This document shows positions 29,758 to 39,315 of a stretch of DNA of 64,000 nt, in pieces. The position numbers and the translations under genes are program-made. This DNA is from an uncultured Lentibacter sp. (GTDB taxonomy: Bacteria; Pseudomonadota; Alphaproteobacteria; Rhodobacterales; Rhodobacteraceae), in contig NZ_CAKZKL010000039.1 of the NCBI RefSeq assembly GCF_937123735.1, positions 1-64,000 of the forward strand, read 5' to 3'. Under the pieces are notes generated by a model, which was not told where the DNA came from, made no database searches, and saw only the letters and a list, made by a program, of their open reading frames with translations. How positions within the stretch are numbered: position 1 is the first letter of the stretch; each line of letters opens with the position of its first letter.

Positions 29758-30357
29758 ATGGCACAAGACAGACTGACACTCGCGCGGCTCATTGGCTCGC
29801 GCCTCTGCCACGATCTGATCAGCCCCATCGGGGCCATTGCCAACGGCATGGAGCTTGTCGCGCTCTCCGGCGCGCCCCAATCCCCGGAGCTTGAGCTGAT
29901 CAATGCCTCCGTGGCCGGTGCCACGGCGCGGATCCGGTTTTATCGGATCGCCCTGGGCATGTCGTCAGGCGAGCAGCGGCTCGGCGCAAGCGAGCTGCGC
30001 CGCATCCTTGACGATTATTACCGCGACACCCGCCTCCGCTGCACCTGGGAGCTCATCGAAGATGCACCACGCAACGAGGTGCAGGCCGCATTTCTAGCAC
30101 TCCTATGTCTGGGCACAGCGCTGCCGCTGGGCGGCACCATGCAGGTTCAGCACAGCGCGCAAGCAGGCTGGACGGTGCAGGCAAGCGGCCAGCTGCGCCT
30201 GGAGCCTGCGCTCTGGGAGATGCTGAACGGGGCCAAACCCCCCGAAGACCTTGAACCAGCACAGGTGCAATTTGCCATGCTGCCCGAATGCACCAGCGCC
30301 CTGCACCGGCAATTGCACCATCACAAATCTGAAGATCAGCTCACCATTAGCTTTTGA
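29758..30357 (+). CDS. chpT: ChpT histidine phosphotransferase
   Basis: A 199-aa protein beginning MAQDRLTLARLIGSRLCHDL, where His18 is the phosphorylated histidine in the C-H-D-L-I-S-P-I-G dimerisation helix. The C-terminal region is a degenerate ATPase-like domain. ChpT passes phosphate from CckA to CtrA (and CpdR). I choose the ATG at 29758 for its AGGAAGG site; an ATG at 29683 would give an unlikely N-terminal extension. The kinase partner cckA is 30 kb away at 60730-63063. Confidence 0.88.
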   Translation: MAQDRLTLARLIGSRLCHDLISPIGAIANGMELVALSGAPQSPELELINASVAGATARIRFYRIALGMSSGEQRLGASELRRILDDYYRDTRLRCTWELIEDAPRNEVQAAFLALLCLGTALPLGGTMQVQHSAQAGWTVQASGQLRLEPALWEMLNGAKPPEDLEPAQVQFAMLPECTSALHRQLHHHKSEDQLTISF

Positions 30358-30360
30358 GCC

Positions 30361-31617
30361 CTAGGCGCGCAGGGTGCCGTCTCCCACCACCAGATATTTA
30401 AAACTGGTCAGCTGGGCCGCCCCCACCGGGCCGCGCGCATGAAGCTTGCCCGTGGCAATGCCGATCTCGGCCCCCATGCCAAATTCGCCGCCATCGGCAA
30501 ATTGTGTCGAGGCATTGCGCATCAAAATCGCGCTGTCCAGCCGCTCAAAGAAGCGCTCGGCCGTGGCGTCATCCTCGGTCAGAATGCAATCGGTATGGCC
30601 CGAGCCATAACGGCGGATGTGCGCGATGGCCGCATCTGCATCCGCAACCACTTTGGCGGCGATGATCATATCCAGATACTCGCAGCCCCAATCGGCCTGC
30701 GTGGCCGGGCGCACGCCCTCTAGGGTGGCCACAGCCGCATCACCGCGCACCTCGACCCCGGACGCAAGCAGCGCCGTGACAACCTCCCGGCCAATCGTTT
30801 CCATCACATCCTGATGGATGAGCACACATTCCGCAGCGCCGCAAATGCCGGTGCGCCGCGTCTTGGCGTTCAGAATAACGGCGCGGGCTTTCTCAGGGTC
30901 GGCGGCTGCGTCGATGTAAATATGCACGATCCCCTCCAGATGGGCAAAAACCGGCACCCGCGCCTCGCGTTGCACAAGGCCCACCAGCCCCTTGCCCCCG
31001 CGCGGCACGATCACGTCGATGTGCTCCACCATGGTGAGCATTTCGCGCACTGCGGCCCTGTCTCTTGTGGGCACAAGCTGGATGCTGGCCTCCGGCAAGC
31101 CGGCGGCGCGCAGCCCTTGGACAAGACAGCCGTGCAAAGCCGCAGACGAATGGAAGCTCTCAGAACCGCCCCGCAGGATCACCGCGTTGCCAGCCATTAG
31201 GCAGAGCGCACCGGCATCCGCCGTCACATTGGGGCGGCTCTCATAGATCACCCCGATCACGCCCAAGGGCGTGCGCACGCGGCGGATGTGCAGCCCGTTG
31301 GGGCGATCCCAATCTTCCAGAACCTCGCCCACAGGGTCGGCCTGATCGGCCACAGCGCGCAGCCCGGCCACAATGCTCTCAAGGCGCGGCTCATCCAGCA
31401 AGAGCCGGTCCAGCATGGCGCTGCTCAACCCTTTGTCCGCGCCAAATTCCATGTCCTTGGCATTGGCCGCCATGATGGCCGCGCGCCGCTCCCAAACCGC
31501 ATCTGCCGCCGCCAGCAGCGCCTGACGTTTCTGCTCAGCGCTGGCAAACGCCAGCTCCTCTGCCGCGGCCTTGGCCGCGCGTCCAAGGGTTTGCATCATC
31601 TCGCCAATATCTGTCAT
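30361..31617 (-). CDS. proA: Gamma-glutamyl phosphate reductase (ProA)
   Basis: A 418-aa aldehyde-dehydrogenase-fold enzyme. It reduces gamma-glutamyl phosphate to glutamate semialdehyde in proline synthesis. The Rossmann-type [23 protein letters not shown] and [17 protein letters not shown] (with the catalytic cysteine) are visible. I choose the start at 31617 (MTDIGEMM) preceded by AAGGGCAAGGCG. It follows proB after a gap holding 8-bp tandem repeats. Confidence 0.96.
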   Translation of the reverse strand: MTDIGEMMQTLGRAAKAAAEELAFASAEQKRQALLAAADAVWERRAAIMAANAKDMEFGADKGLSSAMLDRLLLDEPRLESIVAGLRAVADQADPVGEVLEDWDRPNGLHIRRVRTPLGVIGVIYESRPNVTADAGALCLMAGNAVILRGGSESFHSSAALHGCLVQGLRAAGLPEASIQLVPTRDRAAVREMLTMVEHIDVIVPRGGKGLVGLVQREARVPVFAHLEGIVHIYIDAAADPEKARAVILNAKTRRTGICGAAECVLIHQDVMETIGREVVTALLASGVEVRGDAAVATLEGVRPATQADWGCEYLDMIIAAKVVADADAAIAHIRRYGSGHTDCILTEDDATAERFFERLDSAILMRNASTQFADGGEFGMGAEIGIATGKLHARGPVGAAQLTSFKYLVVGDGTLRA

Positions 31618-31636
31618 CGCCTTGCCCTTTTTCGTT

Positions 31637-31684
31637 GTGGCCCAGTTGCCCAATTACCCTGTGGCCCTCTTGCCCTGTTGCCTT
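31637..31684 (-). repeat. 8-bp degenerate tandem repeats between proB and proA
   Basis: On the minus strand six 8-bp units run in register: AAGGCAAC, AGGGCAAG, AGGGCCAC, AGGGTAAT, TGGGCAAC, TGGGCCAC. They fill most of the proB-proA gap, and the last copy is about 20 bases before the proA start. Copy number change by slippage could alter spacing, hence proA translation. Confidence 0.8.
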
Positions 31685-31690
31685 GGTAGC

Positions 31691-33837
<2,147 letters not shown>

Positions 33838-33856
33838 TCAGCCCCGCAGGGCGCGC

Positions 33857-34396
33857 TCATGTGAGCTTGTAAATATAGGTCCATGTGGGCACCGTCGTGT
33901 TGCGCGCCACAGAAAAGGTCTCGGCGTCTCCGATATACTCAAACCCCTGATTCGTCAGCACACGCGCCGAAGCCGGGTTGTCCTGAAAGACGCTGGCAAA
34001 GATGGTTTCGCAGCCCTGCGGATTGGCCGCAAGCAAACACTGCACCGCCCCCGAGGCCACGCCGGTGTTCCAAAACGCCGGCGCCACCCAATAGCCGATC
34101 TCGCTCTGGTTGCGGTCCATCTTCTTGAGAGAGATGATCCCGGTGAGGCTCGGCCCGCGGTCCTTGCTGGCGTCAATCGCCCAGACATCCTCATTGCGCC
34201 CGCTGGCCAGCGCACGCTGAATAAACGCCTCCGGCTCCCCGGGCGGCAAAGGATGGGCAATCCGGCTGGTGCGGCTGGCCACACGCAGATCGCCCGCATA
34301 AAGCGCAATCAGCCCCGCATCCGCAGGTGTGAGAGGGCGCAGCTCAAACGACGCGCTCACAAGGGTTGGCTGCTCCAAAAGGGTCGTGTCCGTCAT
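33857..34396 (-). CDS. GNAT acetyltransferase, RimJ/RimL-like
   Basis: A 179-aa acetyltransferase. FELRPLTPADAGLIALYAGD marks the RimJ/RimL-type start, followed by EIGYWVAPAFWNTGVASGAV (acetyl-CoA loop) and SVFQDNPASARVLTNQGF. I start it at 34396 (GAGAGAG upstream). These enzymes acetylate ribosomal proteins or other amines, so the target is open. It lies between obgE and the LysE exporter. Confidence 0.85.
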   Translation of the reverse strand: MTDTTLLEQPTLVSASFELRPLTPADAGLIALYAGDLRVASRTSRIAHPLPPGEPEAFIQRALASGRNEDVWAIDASKDRGPSLTGIISLKKMDRNQSEIGYWVAPAFWNTGVASGAVQCLLAANPQGCETIFASVFQDNPASARVLTNQGFEYIGDAETFSVARNTTVPTWTYIYKLT

Positions 34397-34407
34397 CTTG
34401 GTCTCTC

Positions 34408-34998
34408 TCAAAATAATACAAGTAAAACAGAAGCCACCGTCAACGCGGCAAGGCTCCACATCAGATATTTTTCCTGCGCCCGCCCTGCAACCAAGGCGGC
34501 AATCCTATCGCCCGCAAAGGTCCAGATCGGATGCAAAACAAGCTGCAAGCCCAAAAGGCAGGCCGCGATCGTGGCCGTGGCTTCCAGAGGCGGTGTGCCC
34601 GCCGCGGTAAAGCTCGTGAAGCCCGCCGTGATCATGGCCCAAGCCTTGGGGTTCAAAGGATGCACCCATAGCCCCGCCAGAAAGCCCGGCGCGGATGCGC
34701 CACCTGCGTCTGTCGCCAGGCGCATATTGGCCACCTTCCACGCCAGCCAACAGATATAGGCCACGCTGGCCCATTTGAGCGCTTCAAACACCCAAGGCGC
34801 ACGCGCCGCCAGCTCCATGAGCCCAAAGCCCACGGGCCAGATCACCAGTTGCTTGCCAAGCGCCACTCCCGCCACAAACGGCAGTGCTGCGCGAAAGCCA
34901 AAGCGCGCACCCGTCGCCATCAACGCCATATTGGCCGGCCCGGGTGTGCCCACCTGAGACGCGCCAAAGACGAGAAATGCTGCCACGGAAACGCCCAT
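34408..34998 (-). CDS. LysE-family amino-acid exporter
   Basis: A 196-aa membrane protein with about six hydrophobic segments and the family motif GTPGPANMALMATGARFG near the N-terminus, then HPLNPKAWAMI in the middle. LysE/RhtB members export amino acids or related compounds; the substrate here is unknown. It begins just after the rpmA terminator, so it has its own expression or weak read-through. Confidence 0.87.
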   Translation of the reverse strand: MGVSVAAFLVFGASQVGTPGPANMALMATGARFGFRAALPFVAGVALGKQLVIWPVGFGLMELAARAPWVFEALKWASVAYICWLAWKVANMRLATDAGGASAPGFLAGLWVHPLNPKAWAMITAGFTSFTAAGTPPLEATATIAACLLGLQLVLHPIWTFAGDRIAALVAGRAQEKYLMWSLAALTVASVLLVLF

Positions 34999-35011
34999 TC
35001 TTGAGCTCCAG

Positions 35012-35046
35012 AAAAAGAAAAAGGGACCGGTTCTGCACCGATCCCT
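35012..35046 (-). terminator. Terminator after rpmA
   Basis: Minus strand: GGGATCGGT, loop GCAGA, ACCGGTCCC (one G-U pair), then TTTTT-C-TTTTT. It lies 30 bases past the rpmA stop and 14 bases before the LysE start. Confidence 0.88.
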
Positions 35047-35074
35047 TGTTTTGTCTTAAAACCTAAAGGTTCGG

Positions 35075-35344
35075 TTACTCCGCGGCCTCCGCCGCCGGCA
35101 GGACCGAAATAAAGGTGCGGCCCTTGAGGCCCTTGTGGAACTTCACGTTGCCGTTGGCTGTGGCGAAGATCGTGTGATCCTTGCCCATGCCCACGCCTGC
35201 GCCCGGCCAAAACTTTGTGCCGCGCTGACGCACGATGATGTTGCCACCGATGACCACTTCGCCACCGTATTTCTTAACGCCAAGGCGGCGACCCGCTGAG
35301 TCGCGACCGTTACGGGATGAACCGCCAGCTTTTTTATGTGCCAT
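35075..35344 (-). CDS. rpmA: 50S ribosomal protein L27
   Basis: An 89-aa L27 starting [20 protein letters not shown], with [16 protein letters not shown] in the middle. It has the normal length and belongs to the L21-L27 operon. The N-terminal tail reaches the peptidyl-transferase centre. It ends with an alanine/glutamate-rich tail. The promoter at 36125-36153 and rplU upstream form one unit. Confidence 0.98.
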   Translation of the reverse strand: MAHKKAGGSSRNGRDSAGRRLGVKKYGGEVVIGGNIIVRQRGTKFWPGAGVGMGKDHTIFATANGNVKFHKGLKGRTFISVLPAAEAAE

Positions 35345-35365
35345 ATCGTGTTCTCCTTATCCGAC

Positions 35366-35974
35366 TTATTTCGCCAGCTCGGCCGCTTGTGCCACCCACT
35401 CGGGTTTCACTTTTACGGCGTCAAAGCTGTCTACGTCTACTTTCGCGAGGTCTGCAAAAGTTGTGATGCCCGCTGCGACCAGCTTCTTGGCGGCGGCCGG
35501 GCCGACACCTGTGATGGCTGTCAGATCGTCGCCCGCTGCGGCTGGCGCAGCTTTTGGAGCGGCTTTCTTGGCCGCAGGCTTGGCTGCCGGAGCGCCCCCG
35601 GAGACAGACCCAGACACAGACCCAGATCCGATCGCGGCTTTTACGCCGGTCGTGTCACCACCCTTAGCAAGGATCTCGGTGATGCGCAGAAGCGTGAGCT
35701 TCTGGCGATGACCAACGGTGCGCTTGGAAGAGTGCTTCCGGCGGCGCTTCACAAAGTTGATCACTTTCTTGCCCTTGATCTGGTCGATCACTTCGGCCTG
35801 AACGGCCGCGCCGTCAACCATAGGGGCGCCCACAACAGGTGTGTCGCCACCGAGCATGAGAATTTCGTTGAACTGGATTGTTTCGCCAGCTTCGGCCGCA
35901 AGCTTTTCAACGCGGAGCACATCGCCCGATTGAACTTTATATTGCTTGCCGCCCGTCTTGAGGACCGCGAACAT
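35366..35974 (-). CDS. rplU: 50S ribosomal protein L21 with C-terminal HhH extension
   Basis: The first roughly 100 residues are L21 (MFAVLKTGGKQYKVQSGDVL, KVINFVKRRRKHSSKR, GHRQKLTLLRITEI). An alanine/proline/glycine-rich linker (about 120-147) and a second domain (about 148-200) follow, with ITGVGPAAAKKLVAAGITTF, a helix-hairpin-helix signature. At 202 aa the protein is about twice bacterial L21. The extension resembles DNA/RNA-binding HhH motifs, so it could have an extra nucleic-acid role. Confidence 0.95.
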   Translation of the reverse strand: MFAVLKTGGKQYKVQSGDVLRVEKLAAEAGETIQFNEILMLGGDTPVVGAPMVDGAAVQAEVIDQIKGKKVINFVKRRRKHSSKRTVGHRQKLTLLRITEILAKGGDTTGVKAAIGSGSVSGSVSGGAPAAKPAAKKAAPKAAPAAAGDDLTAITGVGPAAAKKLVAAGITTFADLAKVDVDSFDAVKVKPEWVAQAAELAK

Positions 35975-36124
35975 GGGTCTTTCCTTCTCTTCTTCCGCGT
36001 CTTACGGCCCCGCTTTTGCGGTGTTGTGGAGCGGGCTATTGCCTGTCTCCGCCTTCAAACAGCGCGCCTCTCTGGGAGACGTCATTAAAAACAAACCGGC
36101 CAGGGTTTCCCCTCCGGTCGCGCG

Positions 36125-36153
36125 CTTATCGTGAATAGACCCGCGCAAGTCAA
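36125..36153 (-). promoter_or_regulatory. rplU-rpmA promoter
   Basis: On the minus strand TTGACT (36148-36153), an exact 17-base spacer and GATAAG (36125-36130) give a strong sigma-70-type promoter about 150 bases upstream of rplU. The long leader is expected for ribosomal-protein control, though no binding site was recognised. Confidence 0.7.
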
Positions 36154-36209
36154 GCACCAAGCGCGCGATTTTTACGCCTTTTTGGCCGCAAACCCCGCCT
36201 GCCCCGCCC

Positions 36210-37058
36210 TCAAAGCTCCTGGGCAGGGCCCAGCTCGGCCAGGCGCAGCGCCAGCTGCTCATAGCGCGTGCCGGTCAACAGGTTTTGCACACCATTCATC
36301 AGCTCGTAAACCTGCTGCATTGTCGGGTGCTCCAAAGCCTGCGCGTAGCGCAAAAGCTCCGCATCTGAAAAGGGCTCATAAATCCGCGCCGCCGCCGCCA
36401 GCGAGAGCTGCTCGATCTCCTCAGCCAGCGCGCTTGCCTGCTCCTGCATCAGACTGCGCAGCGCAGCCTCGTCAATCCGCGCGATCACCCCCGCATCCGA
36501 CGCCGCCAGCAAAAACCGGATCTGCACCTCCTGCATCGCTTCCACGCCAATGTTTTGGGGGTCGATCGCATGGTTCATACGCTGCAAAATCTGAAGCCGC
36601 GCTGCCCCTGTCGCGCGCATCTCTGCCAGCAAGGCCTCTCCCCGCGCCACATCCTGCGGCGTGTCCGCAACAGCATGGGCCGCGTTTTCCACCGCAACCA
36701 GGCGCAATCCGAGCGCGCTGGCATAAAACTCCGCCGCATGTTCCAGCATCTGGGGGGAAAGCGCCGCCCCCAACAGCGCCTTTGCCTCCGCCCGGATCGC
36801 CTCGGGCGCAAAGACCTCATCCGCAATCTGGGTCCAGCGCAGGCCAAAATCACTGGCCTCAAGCCCCAGCATCTGCGGCGCATCCGTGGCCCCAAGGCGC
36901 ATACTCTCCAGCGCCACATCAAACCCCGTCACCCGTAAGAAAGCCTCCAGCCGTGCATCACTCACAGGGGCCGCGAGCGCGCTGCCAGCAGCGAGCAAGG
37001 CCGCACACAGCAGGCCAACACGCCCCAAAACACTCCCTCTCAGCATGAGTCTCAACAT
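36210..37058 (-). CDS. DUF2059-family exported protein
   Basis: A 282-aa protein with a probable signal peptide (MLRLMLRGSVLGRVGLLCAA... to ALAA), then an all-helical domain and a C-terminal DUF2059-like segment (YEPFSDAELLRYAQALEHPTMQQVYELMN). I start it at 37058 with AAAGGACAG before ATG. The family's function is unknown; secretion or periplasmic location is likely. It stands alone, convergent with nothing and divergent from the AbrB-family gene. Confidence 0.78.
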   Translation of the reverse strand: MLRLMLRGSVLGRVGLLCAALLAAGSALAAPVSDARLEAFLRVTGFDVALESMRLGATDAPQMLGLEASDFGLRWTQIADEVFAPEAIRAEAKALLGAALSPQMLEHAAEFYASALGLRLVAVENAAHAVADTPQDVARGEALLAEMRATGAARLQILQRMNHAIDPQNIGVEAMQEVQIRFLLAASDAGVIARIDEAALRSLMQEQASALAEEIEQLSLAAAARIYEPFSDAELLRYAQALEHPTMQQVYELMNGVQNLLTGTRYEQLALRLAELGPAQEL

Positions 37059-37191
37059 GGTCTGTCCTTTCGCACCCTCTGCGCGCAGCCTAAGCCATCG
37101 CCGCAGAGGTTCAATCAAAATCAGCCACAAAGCCCGCCACAAACCGGTGGTTTGCCACGGCGGCCGGATGCGCTAGGCTCTGGCCACTTGC

Positions 37192-38277
37192 ATGATACGA
37201 AAGCCGCCCATGGGCCTGCGCCTCTCCCTTGCCGTCACAACTGCCCTGCTGGGGCTGGGCCTCTTGGGCGCGCTTACCGCGCAGTGGCTCGGCCTGCCCC
37301 TGCCTTTTCTGCTCGGCGCGCTGCTTGCCACGGCCCCAATGGCCATCTGCGCCCAAGCGCGCCTGCCCAGCGGCTATCGCTTTCCCGAAAGCCTGCGCCT
37401 GCCTTTCATTGCGCTCATCGGGGCGCTGATCGGCGCTCAGGTCACCCCCGAGCTGCTCGGCGGGCTGCCCGATCTGCTGCCCTCGCTTTTGGCAATCCTT
37501 GTCTTCGTGCTCCTGGCGCAGGGCGGCAATTATCTGATCTTTCGCCGCTTGGGCGGCTATGATGCGGCCACGGCCTTCTTTGCCGGCGCGCCCGGCGGGC
37601 TGATTGAATCCATCGCCCTCGGCCAGGCCGCCGGAGCCACGCAACCCACCCTCATTGCCCAGCAATTCCTGCGCATTATCCTGGTGATCACCCTGGTGCC
37701 CCTGGGGCTGTCGCTCTGGCTGGGCGCACCGCTGGGCAGCGCCGATGGCATGATCCTGTCTCCCCATGCCCCCAGTGTAAGGATGTATCCGCTCGCCGCT
37801 GTGATACTGGGGCTTGGCCTCTTTGCGGGGCGGGCCCTGAAGCTGCCCGCCTGGCAGCTCACCGGCGCGCTGCTGGTGTCGGCAGGGTTTGCGCTTCTGG
37901 GCGCGCCGCTGGCCCTGCCCAACGCGCTCATGTTGCTGGCGCAGCTGGTGGTGGGCTGCGCTTTGGGGATGCGGTTTGCCGGCCTGACCCTGCGCAGCCT
38001 GCGCCGCTGCCTCTGGCTTTCTCTTGTGTCGCTGGGATTCATGTTTGCCCTTGGGGCGGGGCTGGCTGCGCTGCTGCTGCCCGCCACCGGCGAAACCTTT
38101 GAAACGCTTTTCATCACCTTCGCGCCCGGCGGGGTCAATGAAATGGCCCTTGTGGCGCTCAGCCTCAACGCCAACCCCGCCTTCGTCACGCTCCACCACA
38201 TCTTGCGCATCCTGTTCACGGTGCTGCTTCTGGGGGCGCTGTCCAAACGGCTCTTCAAAGCGCCGCCACCGCAGTGA
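37192..38277 (+). CDS. AbrB-family membrane protein
   Basis: A 361-aa protein with about ten hydrophobic segments in two similar halves. It has the family pattern PFLLGALLATAPMAI and FAGAPGGLIESIALGQAAG, repeated later as FITFAPGGVNEMALVALSL. These AbrB/DUF-type proteins are often mislabelled ammonia monooxygenase; a transport role is likely. The ATG at 37192 is used, but 37210 is also possible. Confidence 0.85.
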   Translation: MIRKPPMGLRLSLAVTTALLGLGLLGALTAQWLGLPLPFLLGALLATAPMAICAQARLPSGYRFPESLRLPFIALIGALIGAQVTPELLGGLPDLLPSLLAILVFVLLAQGGNYLIFRRLGGYDAATAFFAGAPGGLIESIALGQAAGATQPTLIAQQFLRIILVITLVPLGLSLWLGAPLGSADGMILSPHAPSVRMYPLAAVILGLGLFAGRALKLPAWQLTGALLVSAGFALLGAPLALPNALMLLAQLVVGCALGMRFAGLTLRSLRRCLWLSLVSLGFMFALGAGLAALLLPATGETFETLFITFAPGGVNEMALVALSLNANPAFVTLHHILRILFTVLLLGALSKRLFKAPPPQ

Positions 38278-38346
38278 GGCGTTGACCAAGGCCCTTGAGA
38301 CAAGTTATTGAACAATTGTTCATTTACACTCGCAGGGAGAGACACC

Positions 38347-39102
38347 ATGCAACTCACAGCCACCAAAGCCATCATCACAGGCGGTGCCTCCGGCCTCGGC
38401 GAAGCCACAGCGCGCCATTTTCGCGCCGAGGGAGCCTCGGTCACCTTGCTGGACCGCGACGCCAGCCGGGGCGCGGCCCTGGCAGATGAGATCGGCGCGC
38501 ATTTCTGCGAAACCGATGTGACAGATGAGGCCAGCGTTGCCGCGGCCATCGACAGCGCCGTGGCCGCCATGAACGGGCTCACCTGCGCCGTCAACTGCGC
38601 CGGCATTGCCCCACCGGCCAAAACACTGGGCCGCGAAGGGCCGCATCCGCTTTCGCTCTATCAAAGCGTGATCGACATCAACCTTGTGGGCTCGTTCAAT
38701 GTCGCGCGCCTCGCCGCAGCGGCCATGGCCAAAGCCCAGCCCGATGAGAACGGAATGCGCGGCGTGATCATCAACACAGCCTCCATTGCCGGCTTTGAAG
38801 GCCAGAAGGGCCAGGTTGCCTATGCCTCCTCCAAAGGGGGGATTTTGGGCATGACCCTGCCCATGGCCCGCGATCTGTCGCGCGACAACATCCGCGTCAT
38901 GGCCATCGCGCCGGGGATCTTCGCAACCCCCATGCTCAAAGGCCTGCCACAAGAGGTGCAAGATGCGCTGGCCAAAGACGTCACCTGCCCGCAACGGCTG
39001 GGAGACCCTGCGGAATACGCCAAACTTGCGGGTTTCATCGTGCAATCAGACTATCTCAACGGCACCTCGATCCGCATCGACGGCGCCTTGCGGATGCAGT
39101 GA
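38347..39102 (+). CDS. Short-chain dehydrogenase, 3-hydroxyacyl-CoA type II-like
   Basis: A 251-aa SDR. The cofactor loop TGGASGLGEATARHF, the NCAGIAPP strand and the YASSKGG catalytic Y-x3-K are visible, with a serine before it in NTASIAGFEG. Similarity in pattern to the mitochondrial HSD10/type II hydroxyacyl-CoA dehydrogenases suggests fatty-acid or branched-chain catabolism, which is an inference. I choose the ATG at 38347 (GGGAGAGAC upstream) over one 13 codons earlier. Confidence 0.9.
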   Translation: MQLTATKAIITGGASGLGEATARHFRAEGASVTLLDRDASRGAALADEIGAHFCETDVTDEASVAAAIDSAVAAMNGLTCAVNCAGIAPPAKTLGREGPHPLSLYQSVIDINLVGSFNVARLAAAAMAKAQPDENGMRGVIINTASIAGFEGQKGQVAYASSKGGILGMTLPMARDLSRDNIRVMAIAPGIFATPMLKGLPQEVQDALAKDVTCPQRLGDPAEYAKLAGFIVQSDYLNGTSIRIDGALRMQ

Positions 39103-39105
39103 ACC

Positions 39106-39132
39106 GCCGTAGGGTGCGCAATCTCTGCGCAC
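39106..39132. repeat. GTAGGGTGCGCA palindromic repeat, copy 3
   Basis: CCGTAGGGTGCGCA, ATCTC, TGCGCACC. It is the same inverted-repeat type as the two copies after bipA (55179-55240). It directly follows the SDR stop and may fold into a stem. Confidence 0.8.
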
Positions 39133-39235
39133 CTGCCGATCCGGCCGCACAGTGCCCCGCCTGTCCGGCGACGCGCCGACCGGATCACTTTTTTGTCAGA
39201 AATCTGAACGGTGTCCTGAAACCTTAACAAATCCA

Positions 39236-39255
39236 CCGCCCCCCGGGGCGGTTTT
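39236..39255 (+). terminator. Possible terminator between SDR and uup
   Basis: CCGCCCC and GGGGCGG pair with a very short loop and are followed by TTTT. Position after the SDR gene supports the role, but the loop is tight, so this is tentative. Confidence 0.4.
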
Positions 39256-39310
39256 GCCGGTGCACGCAGGGTGCACGCGGTGTGCACGCTTTTCACCCCC
39301 CTGTTTTGGC
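39256..39310 (+). repeat. GTGCACGC triple element, copy 2
   Basis: Three GTGCACGC units start at 39260, 39271 and 39282, again an exact 11-base pitch. GCCG precedes, and TTTTCACCCCCCTG, then TTTTGGC, follows, matching copy 1. It lies in the convergent gap between SDR and uup. Conserved spacing and flanks argue against chance. Confidence 0.85.
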
Positions 39311-39315
39311 GGGTG

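Noticed and set aside
37111..38289. Minus-strand 392-codon frame opposite the AbrB-family gene
   Set aside because: Glutamine/glycine/arginine-rich low-complexity shadow.
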